Below are positions 25,335-33,253 of a DNA stretch of 35,787 nt, piece after piece. The notes under the pieces were generated by a model that made no database searches, had not been told where the DNA came from, and saw only the letters and a program-made list of their open reading frames with translations. Origin of the DNA: Candidatus Kuenenia stuttgartensis (lineage in GTDB: Bacteria > Gemmatimonadota > Gemmatimonadetes > Gemmatimonadales > Gemmatimonadaceae); assembly GCA_943330235.2 (NCBI GenBank), contig CALQGY020000025.1:1-35787 (forward strand), read 5' to 3'. Numbering within the stretch: the first letter of the stretch is position 1; the number at the start of each line of letters is the position of its first letter. The position numbers and the translations under genes are program-made.

Positions 25335-25365
25335 GAAGGGCCGCCAGAGGTTCTGGCGGCCCTTC
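25335..25365 (-). terminator. Strong 14-bp intrinsic-type hairpin after the SusCD operon
   Basis: A perfect 14-bp inverted repeat (arms 25335-25348 and 25352-25365, GC-rich, loop 3 bases) lies 25 bp past the stop of the DUF4397 gene. On the minus strand a modestly T-rich stretch (CTGCCTTT) follows. It very likely ends the SusC operon. Confidence 0.85.
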
Positions 25366-25390
25366 CACACCTCATGACCGCGCTTCGATG

Positions 25391-26269
25391 TTAGAAGCCG
25401 CGAGCCGGACGACGATCCCACATGAAGGCGCCAGCAGGCACCTGGAACGCCGCGGTCTGCGGCGTGCGCGAGGCCGCCGTGGAACGCGGGTACACGACCA
25501 GCGTCACCGCCGAGCCACCGACACGCGTGCCGGGGAGCGGATCGATATCGAGCTTACCGCCCGCACCGGCGCTGGAAGACGCCGGCGCGCCGAGCAGCGC
25601 GACCATATCGGTGAACAGCGCCGTGCCGCCGCCAGCGGGCTGCACGTTGTACGTGATAGAGCCCGTGTCGGCCGTCACGAACGACGACAGCGCGTAGTTC
25701 TGGACGTTGGACCACGTGGCCGCCGCCGGCAGCGTGCCGCCGGTGGGGTACGTGCGCACGTCAATCGCGCCCGCGCCGGCGTTGACCACGCGGAGCGCGA
25801 CCTTCGAGGAGCCCGGATCCGTGATGGACTCTTCGATCACGGTCAGCTTCATCTGTCCGGCGCGCGCCGCGCCCCACAGGATGACCGTGTAGTTCTTGCC
25901 ATCAACCAGCGTCAAGGTGGAATCCTTGAGCTTCGTGGTCGCGATGGTCTGGATCGTGTCATCGAGGAAGATCACGAAGTGGCGCGATCCCGCGGCGGCG
26001 GCCTTGTACTGTGTCAAGGACGACGCCGTCACGCCGGCACTGGTGGCCGGGGCGTTGCGGAAGGGAACGCGGAACTGCGCGTTGCTTTCAACGATGTCAA
26101 CGAAGCGGAAGTCCAGACCGAACGCACCGGCGCTGTCTGGAACCGCGTTGATGAAGCGTACGCCCGCCGTCGGGGTGACGGGGGTATTGATAACCGTTTC
26201 TGGACTGCACGCGCTCATGGCGGCGCCTGCAACCAGGCACATCGCCGAGAGACGAATGATTCGACGCAT
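25391..26269 (-). CDS. DUF4397 domain lipoprotein
   Basis: A 292-aa lipoprotein with lipobox MSAC (Cys21). The body is beta-rich with the DUF4397 pattern: GVRFINAVPDSAG opening, a FVIFLDD strand, KNYTVILWG, and a second copy beginning VALRVVNAGAGAIDVRTYP. Two such immunoglobulin-like units seem to be present. DUF4397 proteins are usually surface or periplasmic and of unknown function. GGAG upstream supports ATG 26269. It is the last gene of the SusC, SusD, lipoprotein, DUF4397 operon, 32 bp after its neighbour and followed by a strong terminator. A role as an accessory surface lipoprotein of the SusCD complex is inferred from position. Confidence 0.85.
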   Translation of the reverse strand: MRRIIRLSAMCLVAGAAMSACSPETVINTPVTPTAGVRFINAVPDSAGAFGLDFRFVDIVESNAQFRVPFRNAPATSAGVTASSLTQYKAAAAGSRHFVIFLDDTIQTIATTKLKDSTLTLVDGKNYTVILWGAARAGQMKLTVIEESITDPGSSKVALRVVNAGAGAIDVRTYPTGGTLPAAATWSNVQNYALSSFVTADTGSITYNVQPAGGGTALFTDMVALLGAPASSSAGAGGKLDIDPLPGTRVGGSAVTLVVYPRSTAASRTPQTAAFQVPAGAFMWDRRPARGF

Positions 26270-26301
26270 GAAACACTCCGTGGAGGTGGAGACTCGCCCC
26301 G

Positions 26302-26781
26302 CTATCGTACGAATCGCGGAATTCTTGAACTCACGCCGGAGTCGGGAGGCGTTTTGCCTTCCGATCCGGCCAAGTTACCGAGGATGCCCTGCGAGAAAAT
26401 GATGGCCAGTACGCCGGCCGTTGCCGCGCCTACCAGCGCCGTCTTCCCGCGGGAAAAGCGACGTTCGCTAACCGAGTTCACGAATTCAGTTTTGACACGA
26501 ATGCGTTCACCCGACCACACCTGTTCCCCACCGCGCAGCAACTCGATCTGCGCGACAGCAAGAACGAACTCGGTGCTGTCTTTCTGTAGCAACCGACCTT
26601 GTATGACGGCGATTTCCGGACCCATCTGACCGCCGAGGGAGGCGCGGCCGGCATCATTGATGCTGAGCGCCACCTGCGATCCGAGCGGAAGCGTCTGGCC
26701 GACGATGGGGTGCAGCGTGTAGCACCCCATCGACACCAGCAGCGTCCCCAGGACAACGGCCTGCTGCATCCGGAAACGCAT
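26302..26781 (-). CDS. Small lipoprotein in the SusCD operon
   Basis: A 159-aa protein of unrecognised family. The lipoprotein signal ends VSMGC (Cys20). A short beta-rich domain (about 25-105) follows, with segments such as LPLGSQVALSINDAGR, and then a likely transmembrane or hydrophobic helix (about 115-140). The C-terminus is short and Arg-rich. ATG 26781 begins two bases after the SusD stop, so translation is coupled; a TTG at 26790 would overlap SusD. It lies between SusD and the DUF4397 lipoprotein gene, suggesting a role with the outer-membrane complex, but no function can be assigned. Confidence 0.72.
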   Translation of the reverse strand: MRFRMQQAVVLGTLLVSMGCYTLHPIVGQTLPLGSQVALSINDAGRASLGGQMGPEIAVIQGRLLQKDSTEFVLAVAQIELLRGGEQVWSGERIRVKTEFVNSVSERRFSRGKTALVGAATAGVLAIIFSQGILGNLAGSEGKTPPDSGVSSRIPRFVR

Positions 26782-26783
26782 GC

Positions 26784-28490
26784 TTACCAACCGTAGACGC
26801 TCGTGCCAGCGACAGAGTTCGGCGCGTTACCAGCACCCGGGCCCGCACCATAAATGGCGCTGACCGCCGCGCCGCGCGACTGAAGATCCTGGTACGGCAC
26901 GGCCCAGAACAGCGGCGTGTCCTTGGGCAGCTCGCCCCAGCCACGACCATCAAGGAACCACGGCGAGTAGGCCACGTAGGCCGTCTCGATACGCTTCTCA
27001 TACTTGAGGGCGTCCCACAGCGTACCGCAGGCCACGGTCTTGAACGTGGGGCCAACCGGCACCTTGGGTACGCACGCGTTACCGCCGGGGACCGGCGACG
27101 TCGCGTCGAAGGCCGTGATGGCCGGCAATCCGTTGCGGGTACGGGTGATGTTCACCAGCGCCGCCGCCGCCGCGTAGTTGCCCTGACGGTACAGCCCTTC
27201 CGCCTGCATCATGTCCACTTCGGCCTTGCCCATGAACAGCACCGGACCGTTGCGCGCGCCCGTGCCGTCGCCCGACGTACGCCACGAGAAGAAGCGCGCG
27301 TGGTCGTAGTTGGACCAGCCGAAGCCGGCGCCGGACAGGTTGTCTCCACCGGCCGGACGATTCACGAAGTACCGCTTGCAAACCGTGTTGGCGGTCTGGC
27401 ACGAGGTGGTCGTGAAGTCGGCCTGCTGCAGCGCACGCGTGGCGCCCTGCGGGAAGCGCAGGTCGGGGGTGACCATGAAGAACGACGTATTGCCCGCGCC
27501 CCGCTCGCCCACCGGCTGCGCAATCCACGCCGCGTACGTACCCGACGTGTCCGCCATACCGATGAAGAACGGCGTCATCTGGTGCCAGGTGCTGTACGAG
27601 TAGAACTGGTTCAGCCACGACTGCGTCGGCCCCGTCGTCACGTTGGTCGTGATGTTGTGGTCGGCGGTGAAGCCGTTCTGCGCGTCAGCCACGATCGCGG
27701 CCCAATCCGCCGTCGCGCGTTCGGCCGGCGTGCGTGCCATCTGCGCACGAATGCGCGCGCGGTACGAACGCACCAGCTGCGTGAAGTTCGCCTTGGTCCA
27801 GGACGTCGGCGACGGGATCCACGTGGTGGGCAGGGGGAAGCCCTGATCACCGGTGGCCACCGCGTTGGTCAGATCGATCGCACGCTGGAAGGCCGCGTAG
27901 GCGGAATCAGCACCCGCCTTGTAGCCCACGAGCACGCCCGGATCTTCGGACGACTGGCCAAGCGTCACGACGGCGACCGAGTCATGCATGAGCGCCGTGT
28001 AGCCCAAGGACAGGCCACGCAGGAATTCCGCGAACGCCTTATCGCGGTTTTCGCGCGCCGCGCTGCCCAGCGACAGTCCGCCCTTCACCGACGTCAGGAA
28101 CGTCGTGGCGACGCGGTTCACTTCGCCGTTGAACGAGTACAGGCGGTACTGCTCACCCAAGCACACGTTACCCGGCGCGTTGCCGTTGGCGGCGCCGGTG
28201 AACGGCGTGCGCGCGTTCATGCAGCTGTTCGCGAGGCTGGACGAGTTCATCAGCGACTGCACGCTCGTCATGCCCTGCAAGTCGGTGGTGCTGCCGTAGA
28301 TGCCGGAGCTCCACCGCTTGTAATACGTACCCAGCAACGCCTCGGCGTCATTCGGCGTGCCAAGCACACGCGCCGATTCACCGGAGTTGGGGTTGGTGAC
28401 CTGCAAATCGGTGTCGTTGCAAGCAACGGCCCCGATGAGGGCCGCCATGACGGCGGCCCCACGGAGGATGTGTCGTGTCATGTCGGCCAT
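26784..28490 (-). CDS. SusD/RagB family substrate-binding lipoprotein
   Basis: A 568-aa surface lipoprotein with signal ending AVAC (Cys24) followed by NDTDLQVTNPN, the usual SusD opening. TPR-like helices occur through the first two-thirds, with ALLGTYY, FAEFLRGLSLGY and YRARIRAQMART. The C-terminal part contains RLFMG-like MGKAEVDMMQAEGLYRQGNY and a DALKYEKRIETAY segment, both characteristic of the family. It forms the lid that captures substrate over the SusC barrel. The substrate cannot be read. The start ATG 28490 lies 3 bp after the SusC stop. Confidence 0.92.
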   Translation of the reverse strand: MADMTRHILRGAAVMAALIGAVACNDTDLQVTNPNSGESARVLGTPNDAEALLGTYYKRWSSGIYGSTTDLQGMTSVQSLMNSSSLANSCMNARTPFTGAANGNAPGNVCLGEQYRLYSFNGEVNRVATTFLTSVKGGLSLGSAARENRDKAFAEFLRGLSLGYTALMHDSVAVVTLGQSSEDPGVLVGYKAGADSAYAAFQRAIDLTNAVATGDQGFPLPTTWIPSPTSWTKANFTQLVRSYRARIRAQMARTPAERATADWAAIVADAQNGFTADHNITTNVTTGPTQSWLNQFYSYSTWHQMTPFFIGMADTSGTYAAWIAQPVGERGAGNTSFFMVTPDLRFPQGATRALQQADFTTTSCQTANTVCKRYFVNRPAGGDNLSGAGFGWSNYDHARFFSWRTSGDGTGARNGPVLFMGKAEVDMMQAEGLYRQGNYAAAAALVNITRTRNGLPAITAFDATSPVPGGNACVPKVPVGPTFKTVACGTLWDALKYEKRIETAYVAYSPWFLDGRGWGELPKDTPLFWAVPYQDLQSRGAAVSAIYGAGPGAGNAPNSVAGTSVYGW

Positions 28491-28493
28491 GTC

Positions 28494-31400
28494 CTAGAAG
28501 CGCGTGGAGATGGAAACGGTGTAAGTGCGGAGCGTCGGGAAGCCGAAAGCGTCAACCTGGTTGATAAGACCAGAGCCCGCCTGACCACCGCTCACACCGA
28601 CTTCTGGGTCGTAGCCACTGTACTTCGTGAAGGTGAACAGGTTACGGCCGATGGCCGAAATCGTCCAATCCCCCATGCCGCGCAGCTTACCAACCTGGTA
28701 CGTCATGCTGACTTCACGGAACTTCGCGTACGAGCCGCCTTCCGTGTTGTAGTTGTTCGGGCCGAGCAGGTCGTAGAAACCGCCCGAGCCAACACCTTCG
28801 GAACCGCCCACGCGCCAGCTGTAACCAACCGGCTTCGCCGTCTCGACCGTCTGGTTGCCCTGGTCGAAGTACCCCGACGAGTAATCCAGCAGGCCCCAGC
28901 CTTCGCCCTGATTCTGGATCTTGTGGCCGATGGTGCCGTCCAACAGCGCATACAGGGAGAGCTTCTTGTACGTGATGGTGTTGTTGAAACCGAAGCGGAA
29001 GTTCGGGAGCGCGTTACCGATGATGTGATTGACGCCCACGCCTTCACCCTTCTCGCCCTTGAGGGGGCGATCGATGATCGGGTGACCGAACTGCAACGGA
29101 TAGTTCCACGGCGAGTTGGCCGCCGAGAGCTTGGTCTGCCACAGGTTCTTGGTGATGCCGTCGCGCGGGCTGTTGCCTTCGCCGACCCACACCAACCAGC
29201 CCTTGTCGTCCACCTGGTACGCCTTGCCGGCGCCGCACTGTGCCTGCACCGTCGACGGGAGGTCGCCGCAGCTCTTGTAGAACTTGCGGCCCCAGATGTT
29301 GCCGTAACGGTTGACCGGGACGCCGTCCTGCTTATCCGTGCGCGCCGTGATCAGGAAGAGCGAGCCCGTGCCCTGACCCGTGCCGCCCGACGTGAAGTAT
29401 TCCGGCATGAACAGCTCGGTGATGTAGGCCCGGTTCCGGTCCCACGTGCCGCGCATGCTCCACTGGAAGTCCTTCTTCGTGATGACCGGCAGGTTCAGCG
29501 CCAGTTCCCACGTCTTGTTGGACAGCGTGCCGGCGTTCTGCCACTTGCTGGAGAAACCGAGCGCGGCCGGAGTCGGCACGTTCAGGATCTGGTTGCGCGT
29601 GTCAGACGCAGCGTACGTCAGTTCGACGCCGAGGCGGTTGAGGAGCGTGAAGTCCGCACCCAACTCGGTTTCGGTGGTGGTTTCCGGCTTGAGCTTGGAG
29701 TTACCGGCCTGACCCAGCGAGCAACCGCTGGCCGAGCAGCTGTACGTCTCGTACTGCGCCGTGAAGCTCGGCGTGTTACCGGCCGAACCACGCGACGCGC
29801 GAAGACGGAAGTCCGAGATCGGCGAGAAGTGGTAGAAGCCCTCTTCGGACACGCGCCACACCGCAGACACGCGACCGAACGGCGCCCAGCGGTTACCGGC
29901 GCCGAACAGCGAGCTGCCGTCGTAGCGGTACGTCCCGTCCAGGATGTAGCGACCCTTGTAATCCAGGTTCGCGCCACCGATAACGCCCATGTTCTTGATG
30001 AGGAAGCTGCTCGAACCGGTGCTGAAGTTCGACGTCAGGTTGCTCAGCGTGTACACGTCCTTCACGACGTACGTATCGCCGCCGCTGTTGTTCGAAATCG
30101 AGTAGTCGCGATCGATCAGGCCGCGGACATTGAGCTTGCCATTCAGATCGCTCGTGATCTGCTTGCGCAACGTGCCCGACACCTGCGCGTTCATCGACTC
30201 ACGATTGTTATTGCTCATGCTCTGGTTGCCGAAGTTCGTGGACGCCGAATAGGAGAACGTCCGGTATCCCTTCGTCACGTACGAATTGTTCAACCGCGAG
30301 CGATAGTCGTAGCTGTAGAGCGCGTCGAAGCTGGCCCATTCCGCCGGCGTGTACGTGGCCGTCATGCTGGCCAGGTAGCGCGTGGAGGTCTGGTACGCGT
30401 TCAGGTTTTCCGCATCGTACAGGAACGTGCCGCCACCGTTGCCCGTGCCGCGGAGACCCGCGCCGCCGCCACGCACAATCGGACGGCCGAGGGTGTCGCG
30501 TGCCAGATAGTCGGTACCAGCCGGCGCGCCGCGCAGGAGCTGGCCGAAAATGGAGCCGTTGGACGAGCCGCCCGAGCGGTTATCCGTGTAGGCCTTATCG
30601 TACAACGTGCTGATGGCGACGTTGAAATTCGGCCGCACGTCGTAATCCAGGTTCACACGCGCACGGCGCTGCTGCTGACCACCGAGACCGCGGATGGCGC
30701 CGGCGTCGCTGGTGTAGGCACCGCTCACGAAATAGCGCACCGTGCCGAAACGACCGCTCGCGTCCAGCGAGTTGAGCGTGACGGGGTTCTGCTGCGCGAC
30801 CTGCGCGAATGAGTTGTAGCGCTGGCCCGGCCACACGTTGGACTGGAACACGTTCACCAGCTCACCGCCCGACCCCTGCACATTCCACTGCGTGTTCTGC
30901 GGCGTCCGGATGGTGTCCGCGTTCACGTTGTTGATGCGGAGAATTTCTTCCATCCAGTTGAGCGTGCGCGAGCAGGGCGCCACGTTGCCGGCACCGGCCA
31001 CGCAGAACTTCTTGCCCGTCTCGTCCAGCTGCAGCGTGTGATTGACCGGAGCGCCGTAATCGAGGCTGTTCAGGTCGGAGATGCCGTATTCGGAACGAGC
31101 GTTGAACTTCACGCCATCGCGCGACGCGCCACGCTTGGTCTTGATCACGATCACGCCGTTGGCCGCAGCCGCGCCGTACAGCGAGGCGCCGGCGGCACCC
31201 TTCACGACTTCGACCGACTCGATGTCGAGGCCGCCGATTTCGTTCAAGCTCTGGTTGCGCAGGATCGTCCCGTCAACAATCAACAGCGGACCCGTGGTAC
31301 GGCCGCTCGCGTTGATGGACGTCGGGCCACGCAGCAGGATTTCCGGCGAGCTGCCGGGCTGACCGCTGGTGGACGCGACACGCATACCGGCCACCTTGCC

Positions 31401-31880
31401 CTGCAGCGCCGTCACCGGGTTGAGCGCCGGCACCGGAATGTCTTCCGCCGTCAAACGACCCACCGAGAACGGCACCTTCGCGCGCTCAGTGCCTTCAATG
31501 GAACCGGTCACAACGACTTCGCTCAGGCGGTTGATGTCCTTCTTGAGCGAAAAGTCATGCGACTGGGCGCCAGCCGTAATCCGGATGGCAATCACGCCCG
31601 GCACGTAACCCACCGCGCGCACGCGGAGGTTGACGGCCTGACCAAGCACACGAGCCGCGGGGATCGTGAGGCTGTAAGCACCCTGTGCATTCGTCGGAAC
31701 CGACAGCGTCAGTTCGTTGAGGTACACATTGGCAAATTCGAGGGGCTGCCCGAACTCGCTGAGCACCTTACCGGTGATCACCGCGTTCTGGGTTTGCGCT
31801 CTGGCCGCCGTGGCGGTGAGCGCGACTCCGAGGATCACCCCGGCGACGGCTCGAGCACGCTGCGAAAAAGTCATGAACAT
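28494..31880 (-). CDS. SusC/RagA family TonB-linked outer-membrane receptor
   Basis: A 1128-aa receptor: Sec signal (about 1-28), carboxypeptidase-regulatory-like domain (about 32-112), linker LSEVVVTG (119-126), plug domain (about 130-250) with LLIVDG and ESVEVVKGAAGASLYG, its last strand NGVIVIKTK, then a full beta-barrel ending in a Phe (SISTRF). It imports large substrates such as oligosaccharides or peptides through the outer membrane using TonB energy. Its plug end serves as the reference for the barrel-less P1-P3 proteins. ATG 31880 follows AGGGAG; ATG 31874 is an alternative. It is the first gene of a four-gene operon. Confidence 0.95.
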   Translation of the reverse strand: MFMTFSQRARAVAGVILGVALTATAARAQTQNAVITGKVLSEFGQPLEFANVYLNELTLSVPTNAQGAYSLTIPAARVLGQAVNLRVRAVGYVPGVIAIRITAGAQSHDFSLKKDINRLSEVVVTGSIEGTERAKVPFSVGRLTAEDIPVPALNPVTALQGKVAGMRVASTSGQPGSSPEILLRGPTSINASGRTTGPLLIVDGTILRNQSLNEIGGLDIESVEVVKGAAGASLYGAAAANGVIVIKTKRGASRDGVKFNARSEYGISDLNSLDYGAPVNHTLQLDETGKKFCVAGAGNVAPCSRTLNWMEEILRINNVNADTIRTPQNTQWNVQGSGGELVNVFQSNVWPGQRYNSFAQVAQQNPVTLNSLDASGRFGTVRYFVSGAYTSDAGAIRGLGGQQQRRARVNLDYDVRPNFNVAISTLYDKAYTDNRSGGSSNGSIFGQLLRGAPAGTDYLARDTLGRPIVRGGGAGLRGTGNGGGTFLYDAENLNAYQTSTRYLASMTATYTPAEWASFDALYSYDYRSRLNNSYVTKGYRTFSYSASTNFGNQSMSNNNRESMNAQVSGTLRKQITSDLNGKLNVRGLIDRDYSISNNSGGDTYVVKDVYTLSNLTSNFSTGSSSFLIKNMGVIGGANLDYKGRYILDGTYRYDGSSLFGAGNRWAPFGRVSAVWRVSEEGFYHFSPISDFRLRASRGSAGNTPSFTAQYETYSCSASGCSLGQAGNSKLKPETTTETELGADFTLLNRLGVELTYAASDTRNQILNVPTPAALGFSSKWQNAGTLSNKTWELALNLPVITKKDFQWSMRGTWDRNRAYITELFMPEYFTSGGTGQGTGSLFLITARTDKQDGVPVNRYGNIWGRKFYKSCGDLPSTVQAQCGAGKAYQVDDKGWLVWVGEGNSPRDGITKNLWQTKLSAANSPWNYPLQFGHPIIDRPLKGEKGEGVGVNHIIGNALPNFRFGFNNTITYKKLSLYALLDGTIGHKIQNQGEGWGLLDYSSGYFDQGNQTVETAKPVGYSWRVGGSEGVGSGGFYDLLGPNNYNTEGGSYAKFREVSMTYQVGKLRGMGDWTISAIGRNLFTFTKYSGYDPEVGVSGGQAGSGLINQVDAFGFPTLRTYTVSISTRF

Positions 31881-32386
31881 CTCTCTCCCTTGGTAAAGAA
31901 AAAGGGGTATTGCCCAGCACCGGCTCATGGGCACCAGCGCCCACGTCGGGACCTGCCCGAAGGAAGGAACTACACTGTCGAGTATATGGAAAAGGAACGA
32001 ACCCTTTTGTCGGACCGCGGGTACCATCGGTCGCGCTAATGGTAGCGCTGACCCTCGGTACCCTGCCCGCAAACGTCGCTCCGAACTGCGGAGGGATGCC
32101 AAACACGCGCGCGGCATAGCGAACCGTGGTCGCCGTGCCGCTGCCGCGTGCAATTCGTTACCTGCCTAGCCCGGCTATGGTACGAGCCGATTGGCTCGGC
32201 CGCAAGAGCCATTCTGCACGTCAGGCACCGTTTTGTGAACCGACAGCCCCGGGCAATAGCCCGAGCCTGCGCGGTTTCGATCGGCTGTTATCACAACAAC
32301 GGGATTGCATTCGCGTCACTATAGATGAGTTCGACTGGGCGGCCATACGGCGTCCCCAAGGCGCCGAGACGCCGCCGCGCCGTGCG
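31881..32386. other. 506-bp intergenic region upstream of SusC
   Basis: No convincing coding region. The 100 bp next to SusC would be its leader and hold overlapping inverted repeats (TGCCCA 31911-31916 with TGGGCA 31928-31933; TGGGC 31928-31932 with GCCCA 31939-31943; CGGG/CCCG 31947-31959), so the leader may be structured. Near the barrel gene's stop a 7-bp stem (32348-32354 with 32368-32374) may act as its terminator. The middle contains nothing I recognise. Confidence 0.6.
31981..31986 (-). promoter_or_regulatory. Candidate -10 element of the SusCD operon
   Basis: TATACT on the minus strand is the best -10-like hexamer upstream of SusC. It would give a leader of about 95 nt. A CCGACA lies 21 bp upstream, too far for an ordinary -35, so the match is partial. 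Confidence 0.35.
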
Positions 32387-33157
32387 TTACTGCTGCTTGG
32401 CCATCGCCGCGGGCGTCCACGCAAACCCCACCGCAAACGAGTCTTCCGTTCCCAGCAGGTCGGAGCCGCTGAACGCCCCCGCCGCTCGGATCGCGAACTG
32501 CGGGCTCACCTGGAGGCTCACCCCCAGATCGAAATTCAAGCTGACCTCGCTGCGGCGGCGCTCCGCAACCCCGCAGCTGCCGCAGGCGTCCAACGAGACG
32601 CGCGGGTGGACGTACGGCGTGACGGTCATCCCCTGGTCCAGGGCAAACCGGTGCCCGACACTCAGCCCCACCGGGATCCGCACCAGCGTCTCACCGCTCC
32701 CCACCGCCACGCCCCCGCCCACGGTGAGCAATAGGTCCAGCGGCTGATCCTTCGTCGCCCGCGCCACATCCTGCCCCACCGATCCCCCCGCGAATACCAT
32801 CAGGCGCTGGCTTCCCTTCCGATCGATGACCCCAGCATCCACCTCCACGTGTCGCGTGGCGGTCCAGCCCTCACGCCACTGAAACAGGGCGGTCGTTCCC
32901 GGCCCCCCCGACAGTGCGGCCGTGTAGTCCCGCGTCGAGACCGACGGCAGCTGCAATGAGGGATAGTTGAACGCCTGCGCCGCCGCACCGCGGGCAGATA
33001 CGGTCGCCATGAGCGCCACCAGCAACGCCCGCCGTACGTTGGCCCCGCCAACGGCGCCAACGGCGCCAACGCCGCCGGCACGACCGCTCGCGAACCCGCG
33101 ACCCGAGAAGCGTGGAAGGTCACCACTTGGTGAGGCACGATGACGGAGCTGTGACAT
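32387..33157 (-). CDS. Outer-membrane beta-barrel protein
   Basis: A 256-aa protein. A long basic and glycine-rich N-terminus with a GAV repeat precedes the hydrophobic signal core VRRALLVALMATV, cut near ARGAAAQ (about 61). The mature part has alternating beta-strand segments such as LLLTVGGGVAVG, IPVGLSVGHRFAL, VTPYVHPRVSL, SLNFDLGVSLQVS and FAVGFAWTP, typical of a small eight-to-ten-strand barrel. A Cys-Gly-Ser-Cys turn sits in one loop. No family is assigned. ATG 33157 has AGGGG upstream; ATG 33190 is a possible earlier start. It is divergent from the GWxTD gene, 96 bp away. Confidence 0.75.
   Translation of the reverse strand: MSQLRHRASPSGDLPRFSGRGFASGRAGGVGAVGAVGGANVRRALLVALMATVSARGAAAQAFNYPSLQLPSVSTRDYTAALSGGPGTTALFQWREGWTATRHVEVDAGVIDRKGSQRLMVFAGGSVGQDVARATKDQPLDLLLTVGGGVAVGSGETLVRIPVGLSVGHRFALDQGMTVTPYVHPRVSLDACGSCGVAERRRSEVSLNFDLGVSLQVSPQFAIRAAGAFSGSDLLGTEDSFAVGFAWTPAAMAKQQ
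33045..33071. repeat. 9-bp x 3 tandem repeat in the barrel protein's N-terminus
   Basis: Three near-identical units, GCGCCAACG on the + strand (first unit with C at position 1), encode the GVGAVGAVG stretch before the signal-peptide core of the minus-strand barrel gene. Confidence 0.8.
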
Positions 33158-33253
33158 GGAAACCCCTGTTCTTGATGATGGAGTGGTCATGCGCCTTCTA
33201 CGTGCCGTCGGCCGTACGGTTCCATGCGGCCGAGTGTTCATCCAGATTTCATC

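Noticed and set aside
27300..30812. A 1170-aa open frame on the + strand opposite SusC and SusD.
   Set aside because: High GC content and the codon bias of the true genes keep antisense frames open. The translated product is Arg/Val/Glu-rich with no fold-like motif, while the minus strand encodes clear SusC and SusD proteins.
32126..32734. A 202-aa + strand frame in the gap upstream of SusC.
   Set aside because: Basic, low-complexity composition, no start signal and overlap with the barrel gene on the other strand; treated as a shadow.
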